DNA from: Bacteroidales bacterium
GTDB taxonomy: Bacteria; Bacteroidota; Bacteroidia; Bacteroidales; JAADJA01
Length of the DNA stretch: 6,122 bases
Assembly: GCA_029933495.1 (NCBI GenBank)
Contig: JAOZOC010000216.1
Location: forward strand, 1 to 6,122
Direction of reading: 5' to 3'
Below, in pieces: positions 1-5,100 of the stretch (the stretch's first letter is position 1; every line of letters begins with the position of its first letter). Position numbers and translations under genes: made by a program. The notes under the pieces are model-generated. The model was not told where the DNA came from. It did not search any database and saw only the letters and a program-made list of their open reading frames with translations.

Positions 1-45
1 GGTGAAACAGTTTGGGCTTTATTTACTTTCAGTGTTTTTTCTCTT

Positions 46-1053
46 TTAATATTTTTTCAATTGATTTCTTCTCGTTTGATAATGTAGCAGGTATTCCCTT
101 TTTGTCTGGTCATTCAAAAATGATCTTTGGATTAGAACGTCAACTCCTGTTTGCCGGGATAGAAACGGTTCTAATATTTTATCACGTCTTTTCGCCGGTA
201 TCCCTAACCGCCTGGCAAATTCATAAAAATCTTCTAATCCGGCATGACCGGTTTTATTCATTGCCTCCGATTCAAAATTATCTTTAAACAATCCTCCACC
301 CAAAGCAAAACCGGAATCGTCCACATGTATTCTTGTGTTTACCAAATCGTAAGCAGGACTTAAAACATAATCTCCATTTTGAGTTTCCAAAACGGAGAAG
401 TTCTTCAGGTGAGCATCGCCATTGGAGAATACGTAATTGAAAATAACAAGCCTGAAAAGCTTTTCTATTTCAACCATATATGCCGGAACATACTTAAATA
501 CCAATTCTGCCAGTTCCTCATAGCTGTATTTATATTTAAAATCAGCTCCTGCATTTTCAGACGTTTTGCCGGCAAGTGATGCAAAATCTTCTTTTCCCCA
601 TTTAGTACCATCTTCTTTTACATCAAATCGTTTTGTAATGTTTGCGGGTTCTCCATTTTTAAAAAATATGAGTGCGCTTTCAGCGGTATTGATACCATAG
701 ACCTGCCGGGCAATTTGCATAGTCAAATGCTCATTTGCCGGTACCTGATCCACTTTTTTCAAATCTTGCGGAACAGGTTTTAATATGTATGTACCCTGCT
801 CTCCCTTTTGGGTTAAACGAAGCTTGTTTTTATCAAGTATGAGCGAGAGCTTCTCCTGAACACCTGATATGGAGATGCGTTTGCGATTTTCAAGAAATTT
901 TTCAGCATCATCTTCACTAACCTTTGGTGAGTTATAAGGTAAAATATGGCTGACCTTCCTGCCGTTAAACATCTTTCTCAGGCAGGTTGTGCTGTAGGTG
1001 TCATTTCCTTCTGTCAGTGTTCCCGGACAATATTTAATTTCAGGTATGCTCAT
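46..1053 (-). CDS. hipT: HipT-like Ser/Thr kinase toxin (HipA C-terminal kinase without the N-terminal subdomain)
   Basis: A 335-residue HipA-family kinase. Visible motifs, in order: N-terminal loop with SISG (61-64) followed by VQEKL; ATP-binding ILKP (90-93, Lys92); NEH (107-109); TKRFD (140-144), matching the family's E/KRFD; catalytic loop NGDAHLKN (211-218, Asp213 and Asn218); and SPAYD (232-236, metal-binding Asp236). All kinase residues look intact. The roughly 100-residue N-terminal subdomain found in E. coli HipA is absent and is instead encoded by the preceding gene, so this is the HipT-type split form. The start ATG overlaps the hipS stop in an ATGA, indicating translational coupling. 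HipA/HipT kinases phosphorylate aminoacyl-tRNA synthetases (GltX for HipA, TrpS for E. coli O127 HipT); the target here is unknown. The SIS serines correspond to the motif autophosphorylated in HipT. Family assignment is secure; toxicity is inferred. Confidence 0.93.
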   Translation of the reverse strand: MSIPEIKYCPGTLTEGNDTYSTTCLRKMFNGRKVSHILPYNSPKVSEDDAEKFLENRKRISISGVQEKLSLILDKNKLRLTQKGEQGTYILKPVPQDLKKVDQVPANEHLTMQIARQVYGINTAESALIFFKNGEPANITKRFDVKEDGTKWGKEDFASLAGKTSENAGADFKYKYSYEELAELVFKYVPAYMVEIEKLFRLVIFNYVFSNGDAHLKNFSVLETQNGDYVLSPAYDLVNTRIHVDDSGFALGGGLFKDNFESEAMNKTGHAGLEDFYEFARRLGIPAKRRDKILEPFLSRQTGVDVLIQRSFLNDQTKREYLLHYQTRRNQLKKY

Positions 1054-1385
1054 TTACTTTCACTTTTTACAGGTTTTACGGTAACAGCTCCAATGGTGTC
1101 GTTCGTGGCTGTAGCTGCCAGCAGTCCGAAGTAATCACTTTCATCAATTTTCAGCTGCCGGCATTGCAACTTCCTGTTTACTCCTTCTGACAGCATATTG
1201 AAGAAGAAAGGGAAAAGGTGGCCTGCTTTATACGTTTGCTGTGTTTTTGGCAGCGTCAGGCTGATAGCCGGCAGCTTGTCATTTGCAAACCATTTATCGT
1301 CATAACGGAACTCGTAACTTTTGGGGTTATACTGTATTAAAGTTCCGGCCAGTTGTCCATTGCGATAAACTTCTACCTTGCGCAT
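1050..1385 (-). CDS. hipS: HipS-like protein: stand-alone HipA N-terminal subdomain (Couple_hipA)
   Basis: A 111-residue protein equal to the N-terminal subdomain 1 of HipA. Diagnostic stretches are the first strand MRKVEVYRNGQLAG (1-14), PAISLTLP (39-46), FPFFFNMLSEG (58-68) and DYFGLLAATATNDTIGAV (84-101), which matches the family pattern of aspartate, LL and GAV near the C-terminus. It starts 3 bp after the hipB stop and overlaps hipT by 4 bp, so the three genes are surely one transcript. In E. coli O127 HipBST this protein, not HipB, is the antitoxin and inserts a conserved Trp into the HipT active site. The only Trp here is W32; whether it plays that part cannot be decided without alignment, and the FPFFF segment has Phe only. 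An accidental split of an ancestral hipA is less likely, because both halves keep good starts, stops and tight coupling. Confidence 0.9.
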   Translation of the reverse strand: MRKVEVYRNGQLAGTLIQYNPKSYEFRYDDKWFANDKLPAISLTLPKTQQTYKAGHLFPFFFNMLSEGVNRKLQCRQLKIDESDYFGLLAATATNDTIGAVTVKPVKSESK

Positions 1386-1388
1386 TTA

Positions 1389-1601
1389 TTAATGATTTGT
1401 TTTTTTTACTTCCAGTTTCACTTCCATACCCAGCACTTCGGCCAGTTTATTCAGCGTTTCGAATGTGGGGTTACTCTTGCCACTCTCCAGTGCTTTCAAG
1501 GTACGCAGACCTACGCCTGATAGTTCGGCAAGGTGTTCCTGCGTTACACCCAGTATTTCGCGCCTTTTCTTCAGCGATTGTATTAGTTCATTTAAGTGCA
1601 T
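1389..1601 (-). CDS. hipB: HipB-like Cro/C1-type HTH transcriptional regulator
   Basis: A 70-residue XRE-family protein, almost entirely one helix-turn-helix domain. The scaffold is visible as RREILGVTQEHLAELSGVG (13-31), followed by recognition-helix residues RTLKALESG (33-41) and the typical NPTFETLNKLAEVLGM (43-58). A short basic tail (KLEVKKTNH) ends the protein. As first gene of hipB-hipS-hipT it should bind the promoter and repress the operon together with its partners, as known for HipB proteins. The gene is followed after 3 bp by hipS. The chosen ATG gives a domain of normal length, and the upstream region holds a TAnnTTTG box overlapped by a palindrome (see the promoter entry). DNA binding is well supported by the fold; the operator is inferred. 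Confidence 0.93.
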   Translation of the reverse strand: MHLNELIQSLKKRREILGVTQEHLAELSGVGLRTLKALESGKSNPTFETLNKLAEVLGMEVKLEVKKTNH

Positions 1602-1612
1602 TATACGGCTCT

Positions 1613-1628
1613 TTTGCTTGCAAATATA
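1613..1628 (-). promoter_or_regulatory. Candidate hip operon promoter -7 box with overlapping palindrome
   Basis: Read on the minus strand, TATATTTG (1621-1628) fits the Bacteroidota -7 consensus TAnnTTTG about 20 bp before the hipB ATG. Nineteen bases upstream is only CTG in place of the TTG-type -33 box, so the match is partial. The -7 box overlaps a perfect inverted repeat TTTGC-TT-GCAAA (1613-1624). A repressor bound there would block the promoter, which fits HipB autoregulation. This is inferred from position and symmetry only. Confidence 0.45.
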
Positions 1629-1681
1629 TGAAATAATTGATAAAAAACAGATAAAAAAGCCATAAAAAGCACTTTTATTGA

Positions 1682-1699
1682 TTAATTCTTTAGAATTAA
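1682..1699. promoter_or_regulatory. 18-bp perfect palindrome upstream of hipB (possible second operator)
   Basis: TTAATTCT-TT-AGAATTAA forms 8-bp arms with a 2-bp spacer in the spacer between the DUF6508-like gene and hipB, about 80 bp before the hipB start. It has no G/C-rich stem and no following T-tract in the minus direction, so it does not look like an intrinsic terminator. A distal HipB site is possible. In such AT-rich sequence, chance palindromes of this kind are not rare. Confidence 0.3.
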
Positions 1700-1710
1700 C
1701 TTAGTTTTAC

Positions 1711-1959
1711 CTAAATAGTGCTGTTTAATACACTTTCTGTGTTTTTCTTTATCTCTTTCAGTATTTTTTCAATTGTTCGGTCTTTAAATCTTGAAGCCAG
1801 TCCGGCACCATAACTAAAATGGTCTGCCCTGATAAATGCTGTTAAGAGTTTTAATAAAGTTATTGTATCCAGGTTTGTATAATCTCCTTTTTCAAAAATC
1901 TCTTTCCCGTAATCCCAATGAGACCAATTAAAAGGAATTATCAAATCCAGTTCTCTCAT
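1711..1959 (-). CDS. Small DUF6508-like protein of unknown function
   Basis: An 82-residue protein resembling the DUF6508 family. N-terminal hydrophobic and aromatic residues IPFNWSHWDYGKE (8-20) precede the most recognisable block, LLKLLTAFIRADHFSYG (35-51), and a lysine-rich C-terminal helix (RTIEKILKEIKKN, 61-73). In family members the block reads roughly LLTAIVRxDRFxxG. No catalytic motif or membrane segment is visible, and the family's function is unknown to me. It starts 42 bp after the fic stop on the same strand, so it may be cotranscribed with fic. Family assignment rests on remembered sequence pattern rather than a search. Confidence 0.68.
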   Translation of the reverse strand: MRELDLIIPFNWSHWDYGKEIFEKGDYTNLDTITLLKLLTAFIRADHFSYGAGLASRFKDRTIEKILKEIKKNTESVLNSTI

Positions 1960-2001
1960 TATGTCAGGGAAATTATATACTATCAGGCGATATTAGCCAT
2001 A

Positions 2002-3120
2002 TTAAAACAGTTTCATGTATTTATCGAAGATGAAAACCCTGCCCCGTTTGGCACCTGTAAATTCGGTAATAATATCCGTTTTTTCAAAAGTATCAAGCAG
2101 TTTGTAAATTGTAGCAACCGAAAGCCCTAAATCTTTTTCAACCATTGCAGCATTAAAAACCGGTTGCCCGTACATAAATTCTACCAACCTGCGGGCATTA
2201 CCTTCGCGGGATTTCAATAGTTTGAGTTTGTTATCTAATTCTTTTTGCAATTTCAAAATTTTATTAAAAGTGTCAACACCTTTTTTCGATGTTTCGATAA
2301 CTCCGCTCAAGAAGAATTTAAGCCATTGCGAAAGGTCATTATGCGTACGAACCCGCATCAGATTGTCGTAGTATAACTGACGATGACTTTCAAAAAAATC
2401 GGAAAGATACAGAATGGGGCGTTTTAAAATCTTTTTATCCACCAAAAACAAAGTGATAATCAACCTGCCGACTCTTCCGTTCCCATCAAGAAAAGGGTGT
2501 ATTGTCTCAAAATGATAATGTATTAAGGCTATTTTAAGTAGTTCAGGTAAATTATTATCTAAGCTGTTTGCAAATTTTTCCAAATCCGACATCAATTCAG
2601 GCACTTCGGAATGTGGGGGCGGAATAAAAGTTGCATCGTTCAATGTGGCACCTCCTATCCAATTTTGACTTTTCCGGTATTCGCCCGGAAATTTGTGTTT
2701 GCCCCTTACACCTTGTAAAAGTATTTTGTGGGTGAGTTTTATCAGCCTGCTCGAAAACGGAAGCCGGTGCAATTGCTGAACAGCCTCGTTCATTGCGGCA
2801 ATATAATTTTGCACCTCTTGCCAATCGTCTCTTTTTTCTTTTTTTATCTCGTTTTCCTGCAAAAAGACCTCTTCCATATTGGTTTGAGTACCTTCTATTT
2901 TTGATGACTGGATTGCTTCTTTGGCAATGTGCATCCGGATATAACGTTCGATATCCACATATTCCGAAAACATATCCAAACGTCCCAGTTCTCTGTCGGC
3001 ACGACTGAGCAAGGAAATTATGTCCATACGGTCAATTTGCCAGTTCCTGTTGATTCTAACAGGAATAAATGCTTTGTAAGTTCCCTGGCCTACATATTTT
3101 CCGGATTTGAAATTTTTCAT
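2002..3120 (-). CDS. fic: Class II Fic protein adenylyltransferase with C-terminal winged helix
   Basis: A 372-residue Fic protein. Residues 1-90 resemble the Fic_N domain and contain the inhibitory helix motif SSKIEG (72-77, S/TxxxEG, inhibitory Glu76), which places it in class II, where the enzyme is restrained by its own N-terminal helix. The flap region includes ATFIPPPHSEVP (163-174). The active-site motif HPFLDGNGRVGR (208-219) is complete: His208 acts as base, the GNGR loop binds phosphate and the second Arg is Arg219. Residues about 306-370 form a winged-helix-like tail (FNAAMVEKDLGLSVATIYKLL). Such enzymes transfer AMP from ATP to hydroxyls of target proteins. Length and layout match SoFic of Shewanella oneidensis and Bacteroides homologues. 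The start lies about 29 bp downstream of a consensus -7 box, and a DUF6508-like gene follows. The target is unknown. Confidence 0.95.
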   Translation of the reverse strand: MKNFKSGKYVGQGTYKAFIPVRINRNWQIDRMDIISLLSRADRELGRLDMFSEYVDIERYIRMHIAKEAIQSSKIEGTQTNMEEVFLQENEIKKEKRDDWQEVQNYIAAMNEAVQQLHRLPFSSRLIKLTHKILLQGVRGKHKFPGEYRKSQNWIGGATLNDATFIPPPHSEVPELMSDLEKFANSLDNNLPELLKIALIHYHFETIHPFLDGNGRVGRLIITLFLVDKKILKRPILYLSDFFESHRQLYYDNLMRVRTHNDLSQWLKFFLSGVIETSKKGVDTFNKILKLQKELDNKLKLLKSREGNARRLVEFMYGQPVFNAAMVEKDLGLSVATIYKLLDTFEKTDIITEFTGAKRGRVFIFDKYMKLF

Positions 3121-3148
3121 ATTTAAAACAATTTGTTTTTCTATTTTA

Positions 3149-3178
3149 CAAAAGTAATAAATTTTAAAATAACGGCAA
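3149..3178 (-). promoter_or_regulatory. fic promoter, Bacteroidota type (-33 TTG, -7 TACTTTTG)
   Basis: On the minus strand TTG (3176-3178) is followed after exactly 19 bases by TACTTTTG (3149-3156), matching the TTG-N19-TAnnTTTG layout of Bacteroidota sigma-ABfr promoters. It stands about 29 bp before the fic ATG. The -33 box lies inside one copy of the AATAACGG repeat, which predicts repression by whatever binds that repeat. Confidence 0.7.
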
Positions 3179-3223
3179 TTCTTATTTTAGAATAATCGTA
3201 AAATCTAAAATAACGGTTATTCT
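3165..3223. promoter_or_regulatory. Repeated operator-like element upstream of fic
   Basis: Two direct copies, TAAAATAACGGCAATTCT (3165-3182) and TAAAATAACGGTTATTCT (3206-3223), agree at 16 of 18 positions and start 41 bp apart. The core of the second, AATAAC-G-GTTATT, is a 13-bp odd palindrome (3209-3221). A partial inverted copy, AGAATAATCGT (3189-3199), lies between them. The first copy covers the -33 box of the fic promoter. The arrangement looks like a cooperative repressor array; the winged helix of Fic itself is one candidate reader. Confidence 0.6.
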
Positions 3224-3236
3224 AATTTTAATTCTT

Positions 3237-3311
3237 TCATCCTTCAAACAATTTTTCCCACTCATCCATTGACAGGTTTTCAATGCGGGCAGGCAGGTTT
3301 TCTGATTCCAT
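3237..3311 (-). CDS. Possible 24-residue peptide or gene relic between KilA-N remnant and fic
   Basis: A short frame beginning MESENLPARIENLS and ending DEWEKLFEG, rich in acidic residues. The frame is open upstream as far as the stop at 3354 (reading ...IPLKAIIAMESEN...), so it may be the tail of a lost gene rather than a translated peptide. It is in the same frame as the second KilA-N fragment, separated from it by one TAA. I do not recognise a family. It is reported because its composition looks protein-like in an otherwise decayed spacer. Confidence 0.22.
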   Translation of the reverse strand: MESENLPARIENLSMDEWEKLFEG

Positions 3312-3353
3312 AGCAATTATAGCTTTTAACGGGATTTTAATACTGTTTCTTGA

Positions 3354-3640
3354 TTAGCGTATCGTTATTTGTTTTTCGATTTCTTTTAACCGTTGAAATT
3401 CTTTGATCAACAATCTTCTTTTCTAAACCTGTCGAATTCGACATCTTTAAAACCCGGATTGTGCAAAGTTTCCCAAAGTCCGATAAATTCAACAGTATTT
3501 CTGTTTCTCATCCAGTTACGAATGTGGTCGTTTCCTTCTTCATCACGAACCATATCTGTTAAACAAATATAATCTTGCTCATTCTGTTTAACTATTGAAA
3601 TTAACTTGTCCTCAACTTTTATTTGTGTTGTCTTACTCAT
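3354..3640 (-). pseudogene. KilA-N domain protein gene, broken by internal deletion and frameshift
   Basis: The first 77 residues form a good KilA-N start: DYICLTDMV (23-31), IRNWMRNRNTVEFIGLWE (40-57), and NPGFKDVEFDRFRKE (61-75). KilA-N is a DNA-binding domain common in phage and Bacteroidota accessory proteins, usually in proteins of about 250-300 residues. Here the frame ends at a TGA at 3407-3409. In another frame starting around 3422 the text continues LLIKEFQRLKEIEKQ up to a TAA at 3354-3356. In intact homologues LIKEFQRLKE lies well after the EFDRFRKE segment, with a conserved stretch between them, so a block of the gene appears deleted out of frame. Only the truncated 77-residue peptide could be made. 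The decay suggests the locus is an old accessory insertion. Confidence 0.75.
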
Positions 3641-3660
3641 TTTTTATTCACTGATAACAA

Positions 3661-3693
3661 CAAATTTAATTCTTATTCAGGAGTTTATAAACT
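3661..3693 (-). promoter_or_regulatory. Relic KilA-N promoter with 12-bp palindrome
   Basis: TAAATTTG on the minus strand (3661-3668) fits the TAnnTTTG -7 box, about 20 bp before the KilA-N ATG. A perfect 12-bp palindrome AGTTTATAAACT (3682-3693) covers where the -33 box should be; no clean TTG is present. It may be an old operator. Confidence 0.4.
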
Positions 3694-3754
3694 TTATTTT
3701 TTAATTACTCCAGGTTAAAGCTACACTTTTTCTGTCATTATGGTTGTTCACCCT

Positions 3755-3816
3755 GGATTCTCTTTATGACGGCTAAAGTATAAAAAAGACTTCAATTAAA
3801 AAATGGAATTAATACC
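3755..3816 (+). repeat. Left copy of 62-bp direct repeat flanking the HNH unit
   Basis: This segment matches 5039-5100 at 59 of 62 positions, with the first 35 bases identical (beginning GGATTCTCTTTATGACGGC) and differences at 3790, 3797 and 3811. Weaker similarity runs on to about 3905 after small gaps, e.g. ATTATGC at 3847 and CTGATA....TTGCTT at 3886-3901. Orientation is the same as the right copy. The plus strand holds a short ATG frame (3803-3889, MELIPKEIKYTYTD...) with no recognised family; it is probably not a gene. Confidence 0.9.
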
Positions 3817-3930
3817 CAAAGAAATCAAGTATACCTATACGGACTTATTATGCTTCGTGCAGACAAGTATCGTAAAAGAGGAAATCTGATACCTGTTGCT
3901 TTAAGGCCAATCGGAATAATTGCAAGGATG

Positions 3931-4109
3931 GTCAGCTGGTGACTGAGAAAGGGCATTGGTGATGGCAAGTCACCTGTTGACTCAGCGATGGGACAAGCAT
4001 ACTTTTTGTTTAAAAATATACCGAGCGCGGACGCTCTGCACATAGGATAGAGGGCTGGGATGCGGGTTGCCCGATACACCGGCCTGTGCTAAAATCCAGC
4101 ACAGCCCGG
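3931..4109. other. Hairpin-rich, gene-free segment (possible structured RNA or decayed element)
   Basis: This part of the roughly 520-bp stretch without a gene (3641-4164) is richer in G/C than its surroundings and contains several inverted repeats. Arms 3931-3944 (GTCAGCTGGTGACT) and 3968-3981 (AGTCACCTGTTGAC) pair at 12 of 14 positions, 13 with a G-U pair, around a 23-base loop. GAGCG (4023-4027) pairs with CGCTC (4032-4036) across a 4-base loop. Arms 4079-4090 and 4098-4109 pair at 11 of 12 positions around AAAATCC. No T-tract follows the last stem on the plus strand. All frames are broken by stops; the longest plus frame breaks at 3940-3942 and 4048-4050, and the 84-codon minus-strand frame resembles nothing I know. 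Strand and function are undetermined. Confidence 0.5.
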
Positions 4110-4164
4110 AGACTTCAGATGATTCTTCTATTTCTCCAGCTTCTGCTTAAATTTTATGCGGATG

Positions 4165-4935
4165 TTATTTTCTAAAAATTGTATCCAAATGAAATTCAAT
4201 AAATTCTTTTTTTGGGTAGTACTTTGCTGGAAGATTAAGTTGATGGTTTTTTAAAATACCAAAATATTGAGTGTAATATCCTTTGTTTATGTTCTTCTTT
4301 AAATCCTTTGAGATGAGAATTTTATAGCTTGTGTTTAATCCAATAAGTCCTACATCAAAAGCCTTATCATATAGTGAGGAGAGACAAATCCCATTTTCTG
4401 GATTAAGCCGTTCATTTTCATTCTTTGACCAAGGAATAATATGACTTGCAACAAGAAGTTCAGGTATATCTACCCCCGAAATTGCACATTTACCTGAATA
4501 ATTAGCTATTACTATTTGTCTGAAAATATTTTGATTTACTCGGGTCTTAACTTCTCGAATCTTATTCTTTCCACTCAAATGTTCAATTCCTATAAGTTCA
4601 TTAGCAAATTTTGTTTCGATACTATTTTGTTCAATTTCGGCTAAGATTCTCTCACTTTCAAATAGTAAATCATCTTTATTATTTATAAATTCTTCCCAAA
4701 TTGGTTCTACTTGTTTTCTGCCACCAGACAATCCACTAATTCCCCTTTTTTTGTGAAATGGGTCAACACTAGCAAAATTCACAAGTCTCATTGCAATAGA
4801 ACTGGGGGTTCTGTTAATTAGACTTGATAAGTGAATTACTTCAGGTGTCCGTGAATGAAGTTTCCCAAATGGCAGTTTCAAATATAGATTTAAAGCCAGT
4901 ATTAATTCTTCTCTTGTCCAAAGTCTTCTTTTCAT
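4165..4935 (-). CDS. HNH endonuclease (HNH_2-type), orphan, defence-like
   Basis: A 256-residue protein with a C-terminal HNH (beta-beta-alpha metal) nuclease domain. The N-terminal part opens with WTREELILALNLYLKLPFGKLHSR (6-29) and NRTPSSIAMRLVNFASVDP (41-59), a helical, probably DNA-reading region shared with many restriction-like HNH proteins. The nuclease domain includes GKCAISG (148-154), ASHIIPWS (163-170, His165 as general base), NPENGICLSSLYDKAFDVG (178-196, Asn181) and LIGL (197-200). The last position of the motif, often His in LxxLHDxAFD, is Tyr189 here; relatives with Tyr also occur as I recall. No methyltransferase gene is adjacent, so a modification-dependent or anti-phage role is likelier than a classical restriction-modification pair. 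The gene is AT-rich and lies between the two direct repeats. No convincing consensus promoter was found upstream. Confidence 0.87.
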   Translation of the reverse strand: MKRRLWTREELILALNLYLKLPFGKLHSRTPEVIHLSSLINRTPSSIAMRLVNFASVDPFHKKRGISGLSGGRKQVEPIWEEFINNKDDLLFESERILAEIEQNSIETKFANELIGIEHLSGKNKIREVKTRVNQNIFRQIVIANYSGKCAISGVDIPELLVASHIIPWSKNENERLNPENGICLSSLYDKAFDVGLIGLNTSYKILISKDLKKNINKGYYTQYFGILKNHQLNLPAKYYPKKEFIEFHLDTIFRK

Positions 4936-5038
4936 TTCGTTTAATTAAGTTGCAATGATAAATGAATAAGTTATATATCATTTGAAAACTGCTGGTAGAA
5001 ACTTCGCAATTCAAATGTTTTATGAGCACTTTCCTCCC

Positions 5039-5100
5039 GGATTCTCTTTATGACGGCTAAAGTATAAAAAAGATTTCAATAAAAAAATGGAATTTATACC
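5039..5100 (+). repeat. Right copy of 62-bp direct repeat flanking the HNH unit
   Basis: Second copy of the repeat at 3755-3816, offset by 1284 bases, 59 of 62 identical. Similarity then weakens: 5101-5113 aligns with 3817-3829, about 17 bases are missing relative to the left copy, ATTATGC recurs at 5114-5120, and CTGATA....TTGCTT recurs at 5146-5161. The right copy lacks the hairpin-rich segment that follows the left copy. It sits in the spacer between the HNH gene start and the yfcE-like stop. Confidence 0.9.

Noticed and set aside
1..45. Possible further gene downstream of hipT
   Set aside because: Only 45 bases remain, without a start codon or terminator-like stem on the minus strand.
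12..1665. Plus-strand open frames opposite the hip genes (12-287, 379-579, 946-1134, 1283-1636, 1465-1665)
   Set aside because: They lie opposite strongly supported minus-strand genes and encode no recognisable domain.
2597..3126. Overlapping open frames on both strands inside fic
   Set aside because: Shadows of the well-supported Fic coding sequence with no motifs of their own.
3676..3720. Inverted repeat CAGGAGT...ACTCCAG near the KilA-N promoter
   Set aside because: Only five clean base pairs around a long AT-rich loop; not distinguishable from chance.
3850..4050. Plus-strand frame MLRADKYRKRGN... continuing KGIGDGKSPVDSAMG after a stop
   Set aside because: Interrupted at 3940-3942 and not recognised as any transposase or reverse transcriptase; a decayed gene is possible but cannot be supported.
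3825..4079. 84-codon open frame on the minus strand (MYRATRIPAL...)
   Set aside because: No recognisable motif or plausible start region, and it overlaps the inverted repeats; it looks like a chance opening in G/C-richer sequence.
4079..4109. Intrinsic terminator, integron attC site or group II intron domain V
   Set aside because: The stem is strong but no T-tract follows it in the plus direction, there is no attC-type core, and the catalytic features of domain V are not visible.
4128..4178. Possible protein tail ...NNIRIKFKQKLEK in a frame just past the HNH stop (minus strand)
   Set aside because: Too short to identify, no start, and the frame upstream is only a shadow of the HNH gene; at most a relic.
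4841..5029. 62-codon minus-strand frame overlapping the HNH start
   Set aside because: It runs into the HNH gene in another frame, with low-complexity composition and no family resemblance.
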